Source of the DNA: JAZDMK01 sp043800975
GTDB lineage: Bacteria > Bacteroidota > Bacteroidia > Bacteroidales > JAHJDW01
DNA: 5,815 nt
Assembly (NCBI GenBank): GCA_043800975.1
Contig: JAZDMK010000309.1
Location: 1 to 5,815, forward strand
Direction: 5' to 3'
Shown: piece after piece, positions 5,025 through 5,815 of the stretch
Position numbering within the stretch: position 1 is the first letter of the stretch
How the letters are laid out: every line of letters begins with the position of its first letter
Position numbers and translations under genes: made by a program
The notes under the pieces: generated by a model
What the model saw: only the letters and a program-made list of their open reading frames with translations
What the model was told of the DNA's origin: nothing
The model's database searches: none

Positions 5025-5480
5025 ATGGCTATAACAAATCCAATTCATTACAATAAATTCAAGGTGAAGGTTTATTCTCCGGATGGTGAGCTGATCAAAA
5101 CAGCTTTAATGAACCAGAACCATGATTTCTTCTGCGAAGGTCTTGTGCCGGGTCAGGAGTATGATATCATATTCACGTATGATAATATCCTTCTTCTGTG
5201 CGCTTCTTTTGTGTGCAATGCTGCAGGCAATGTTGTTTATCTGAACCCTGCTCATTTTCTTTTAAACAATGGCGTAACAGCATCAGCCGTCAAGGTTGGC
5301 TCTGATCTGGCCACGAAAGTTAATCTGAGGGAATATTACAATGTTCCTTATCAGCTTTGGGAAAAGAATTTAATTTCAAATGCGCTCGCAAATCAGCGTA
5401 TCATTGATATTCCTTTCCATCAGCATCCAAAGATCATCAAGTTCAAAGCAGGTTCAGATCTGGCAACAAAGGTCAGATAA
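5025..5480 (+). CDS. Hypothetical protein with repeated SDLATKV peptide, 151 aa
   Basis: I do not recognise a named family. The N-terminal half (about 1-80) reads as a small beta domain: FKVKVYSPDGELIKTAL, FFCEGLVPGQEYDIIFTYDN, then CASFVCNAAGNVVYLNP. This resembles an Ig/carboxypeptidase-regulatory type sandwich. The second half contains KVGSDLATKV at 90-99, a linker including NVPYQLWEKN, and KAGSDLATKV at 141-150, one residue from the end. GSDLATKV-type repeats look like phage fibre or shaft repeats, but that is analogy. No signal peptide is visible; its first residues (MAITNP) resemble the starts of the two DUF6266 proteins. It is the last gene of the cluster, 29 nt after the 490-aa gene, and likely in one transcript with it. 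Confidence 0.8.
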   Translation: MAITNPIHYNKFKVKVYSPDGELIKTALMNQNHDFFCEGLVPGQEYDIIFTYDNILLLCASFVCNAAGNVVYLNPAHFLLNNGVTASAVKVGSDLATKVNLREYYNVPYQLWEKNLISNALANQRIIDIPFHQHPKIIKFKAGSDLATKVR

Positions 5481-5500
5481 AAGTTAAAAACGTTCTTATC

Positions 5501-5521
5501 CCGCAGCCTGTCTGCGGTTGT
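5501..5521 (+). terminator. Short hairpin, possible terminator
   Basis: CCGCAG (5501-5506) pairs with CTGCGG (5512-5517) around CCTGT and is followed by TTGTT. It lies 21 nt after the stop of the 151-aa gene. The stem is GC-rich but only 6 bp and the U tail is poor. Confidence 0.4.
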
Positions 5522-5569
5522 TCAATATTGCAAAAGTAAAAGCATAGTGTTTTCGGGGAATCCTGAAAA

Positions 5570-5591
5570 TGTTTTACCTATGTTTTACCTA
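5570..5591 (+). repeat. Perfect tandem 11-bp repeat
   Basis: TGTTTTACCTA occurs twice head to tail (5570-5580 and 5581-5591), between the last gene of the cluster and the tRNA terminator. It shares the 11-bp period of the array at 2644-2676 but not its sequence. It could be a protein-binding pair or a slippage product. Confidence 0.6.
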
Positions 5592-5596
5592 CCATT

Positions 5597-5634
5597 AAAA
5601 AACCCCTTGAATCAGCAATGTTTTCAAGGGGTTT
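5597..5634 (-). terminator. Terminator of the tRNA-Arg transcript
   Basis: AAACCCCTTGAA (5600-5611) pairs perfectly with TTCAAGGGGTTT (5623-5634), 12 bp around an 11-nt loop. Read on the minus strand it is followed by a run of six T (5602-5597), starting 13 nt after the 3' end of the tRNA. It may also slow rightward transcription from the cluster, though with a poorer tail on that strand. Confidence 0.8.
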
Positions 5635-5647
5635 CGCATTTTAAAAG

Positions 5648-5721
5648 TGACTCCAGAAGGATTCAAACCTTCAACCTTCTGATCCGTAGTCAGATACTCT
5701 ATTCAGTTGAGCTATGGAGCC
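5648..5721 (-). tRNA. tRNA-Arg (anticodon ACG)
   Basis: A complete 74-nt cloverleaf on the minus strand. The acceptor GGCTCCA pairs with TGGAGTC (one G-T), the D stem is GCTC/GAGT, the anticodon stem TCTGA/TCAGA with loop CTACGGA (anticodon ACG, 5685-5687 on the + strand), the variable loop AGGTT, the T stem GAAGG/CCTTC, and the discriminator is A. The 3' CCA is not encoded (the sequence after A73 is CTT). In bacteria A34 is normally deaminated to inosine by TadA to read CGU, CGC and CGA. Odd point: the usual G19-C56 tertiary pair is replaced by A19 (5703) and U56 (5665). The 3' end faces the accessory cluster, but no copy of it is seen elsewhere in the window. Confidence 0.95.
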
Positions 5722-5732
5722 GAATAAGTGTG

Positions 5733-5763
5733 CAAAGATAAAAGGAAATTTGCAACTAGCAAA
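5733..5763 (-). promoter_or_regulatory. Promoter of tRNA-Arg
   Basis: On the minus strand TTTG (5763-5760) is followed after 19 nt by TATCTTTG (5740-5733), an exact match to the Bacteroidota -33/-7 consensus and spacing. Initiation is expected around 5726-5728, about 5 nt before the mature 5' end of the tRNA. This is the strongest sequence evidence for the host phylum. Confidence 0.7.
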
Positions 5764-5779
5764 AAAAAATACGGCGCAA

Positions 5780-5815
5780 TTAACGGATATCAGCCATTAA
5801 TCCACGATCGAGCAG
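5780..5815 (-). CDS. Possible 3' end of a minus-strand gene (partial)
   Basis: Read on the minus strand from the right edge, the codons give LLDRGLMADIR followed by TAA at 5782-5780. The frame is open to the edge and the residues look coding. If real, the gene ends about 17 nt before the tRNA promoter. Only eleven codons are visible, so no product can be named. Confidence 0.3.
   Translation of the reverse strand: MLDRGLMADIR

Noticed and set aside
5648..5721. tRNA-Arg as the attachment site of the cluster
   Set aside because: The 3' end of the tRNA faces the cluster, but I find no repeat of its last 15-40 bases anywhere to the left, and no tyrosine integrase is encoded in the window. The other boundary could lie outside the window.
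5547..5741. 64-codon + strand frame across the tRNA
   Set aside because: It reads through the tRNA terminator and the antisense of tRNA-Arg, so it is not a gene.
1..5815. CRISPR array, rRNA or known riboswitch
   Set aside because: No regularly spaced 25-40 nt repeats, no rRNA-like conserved segments and no riboswitch core that I recognise.

Overview
The window looks like an accessory island in a Bacteroidota chromosome. Genes lack Shine-Dalgarno sequences and start after A/T-rich leaders. Promoter-like sites match the Bacteroidota pattern (TTTG, about 19-20 nt, TAnnTTTG), most clearly upstream of a tRNA-Arg(ACG) at the right end. Two encoded proteins carry the N-terminal signature of DUF6266, a family I know mainly from Bacteroidota. 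The exact genus cannot be read from the sequence.

Layout from left to right. Positions 1-322 hold no clear gene, apart from a short open frame at the left edge, a hairpin and a likely promoter. A small unrecognised gene follows (323-664). Positions 665-1789 hold no convincing gene but are rich in structure. There are stem-loops at 817-860 and 889-924, then a long imperfect palindrome at 951-1045 whose outer arms equal the XerD half-site of E. coli dif and also fit the integron attC R-box consensus. A pyrimidine-rich stretch and a symmetric hairpin terminator (1583-1614) close the gap.

From 1790 to 5480 five genes run on the + strand: a J-domain protein, a 73-residue membrane protein, a 214-residue DUF6266 protein, a 490-residue protein with a DUF6266-like N-terminus and an InlB-type repeat at its C-terminus, and a 151-residue protein with an internally repeated peptide. 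Strong hairpin terminators follow the first and third genes, and short tandem repeats with 11-bp or 7-bp periods sit between genes. On the minus strand at the right end are a tRNA-Arg with its promoter and terminator and the likely last codons of another gene; these look like ordinary chromosome.

The best candidate for something undescribed is the 951-1045 palindrome next to this cluster. A folded single-strand recombination site of the CTX-phage attP or integron attC type would explain how the cluster moves. No replication protein, integrase, capsid or secretion gene is visible, so this could be a satellite or non-autonomous cargo element, or only part of a larger one. That reading is inference; the palindrome and the paralogous genes are directly visible.
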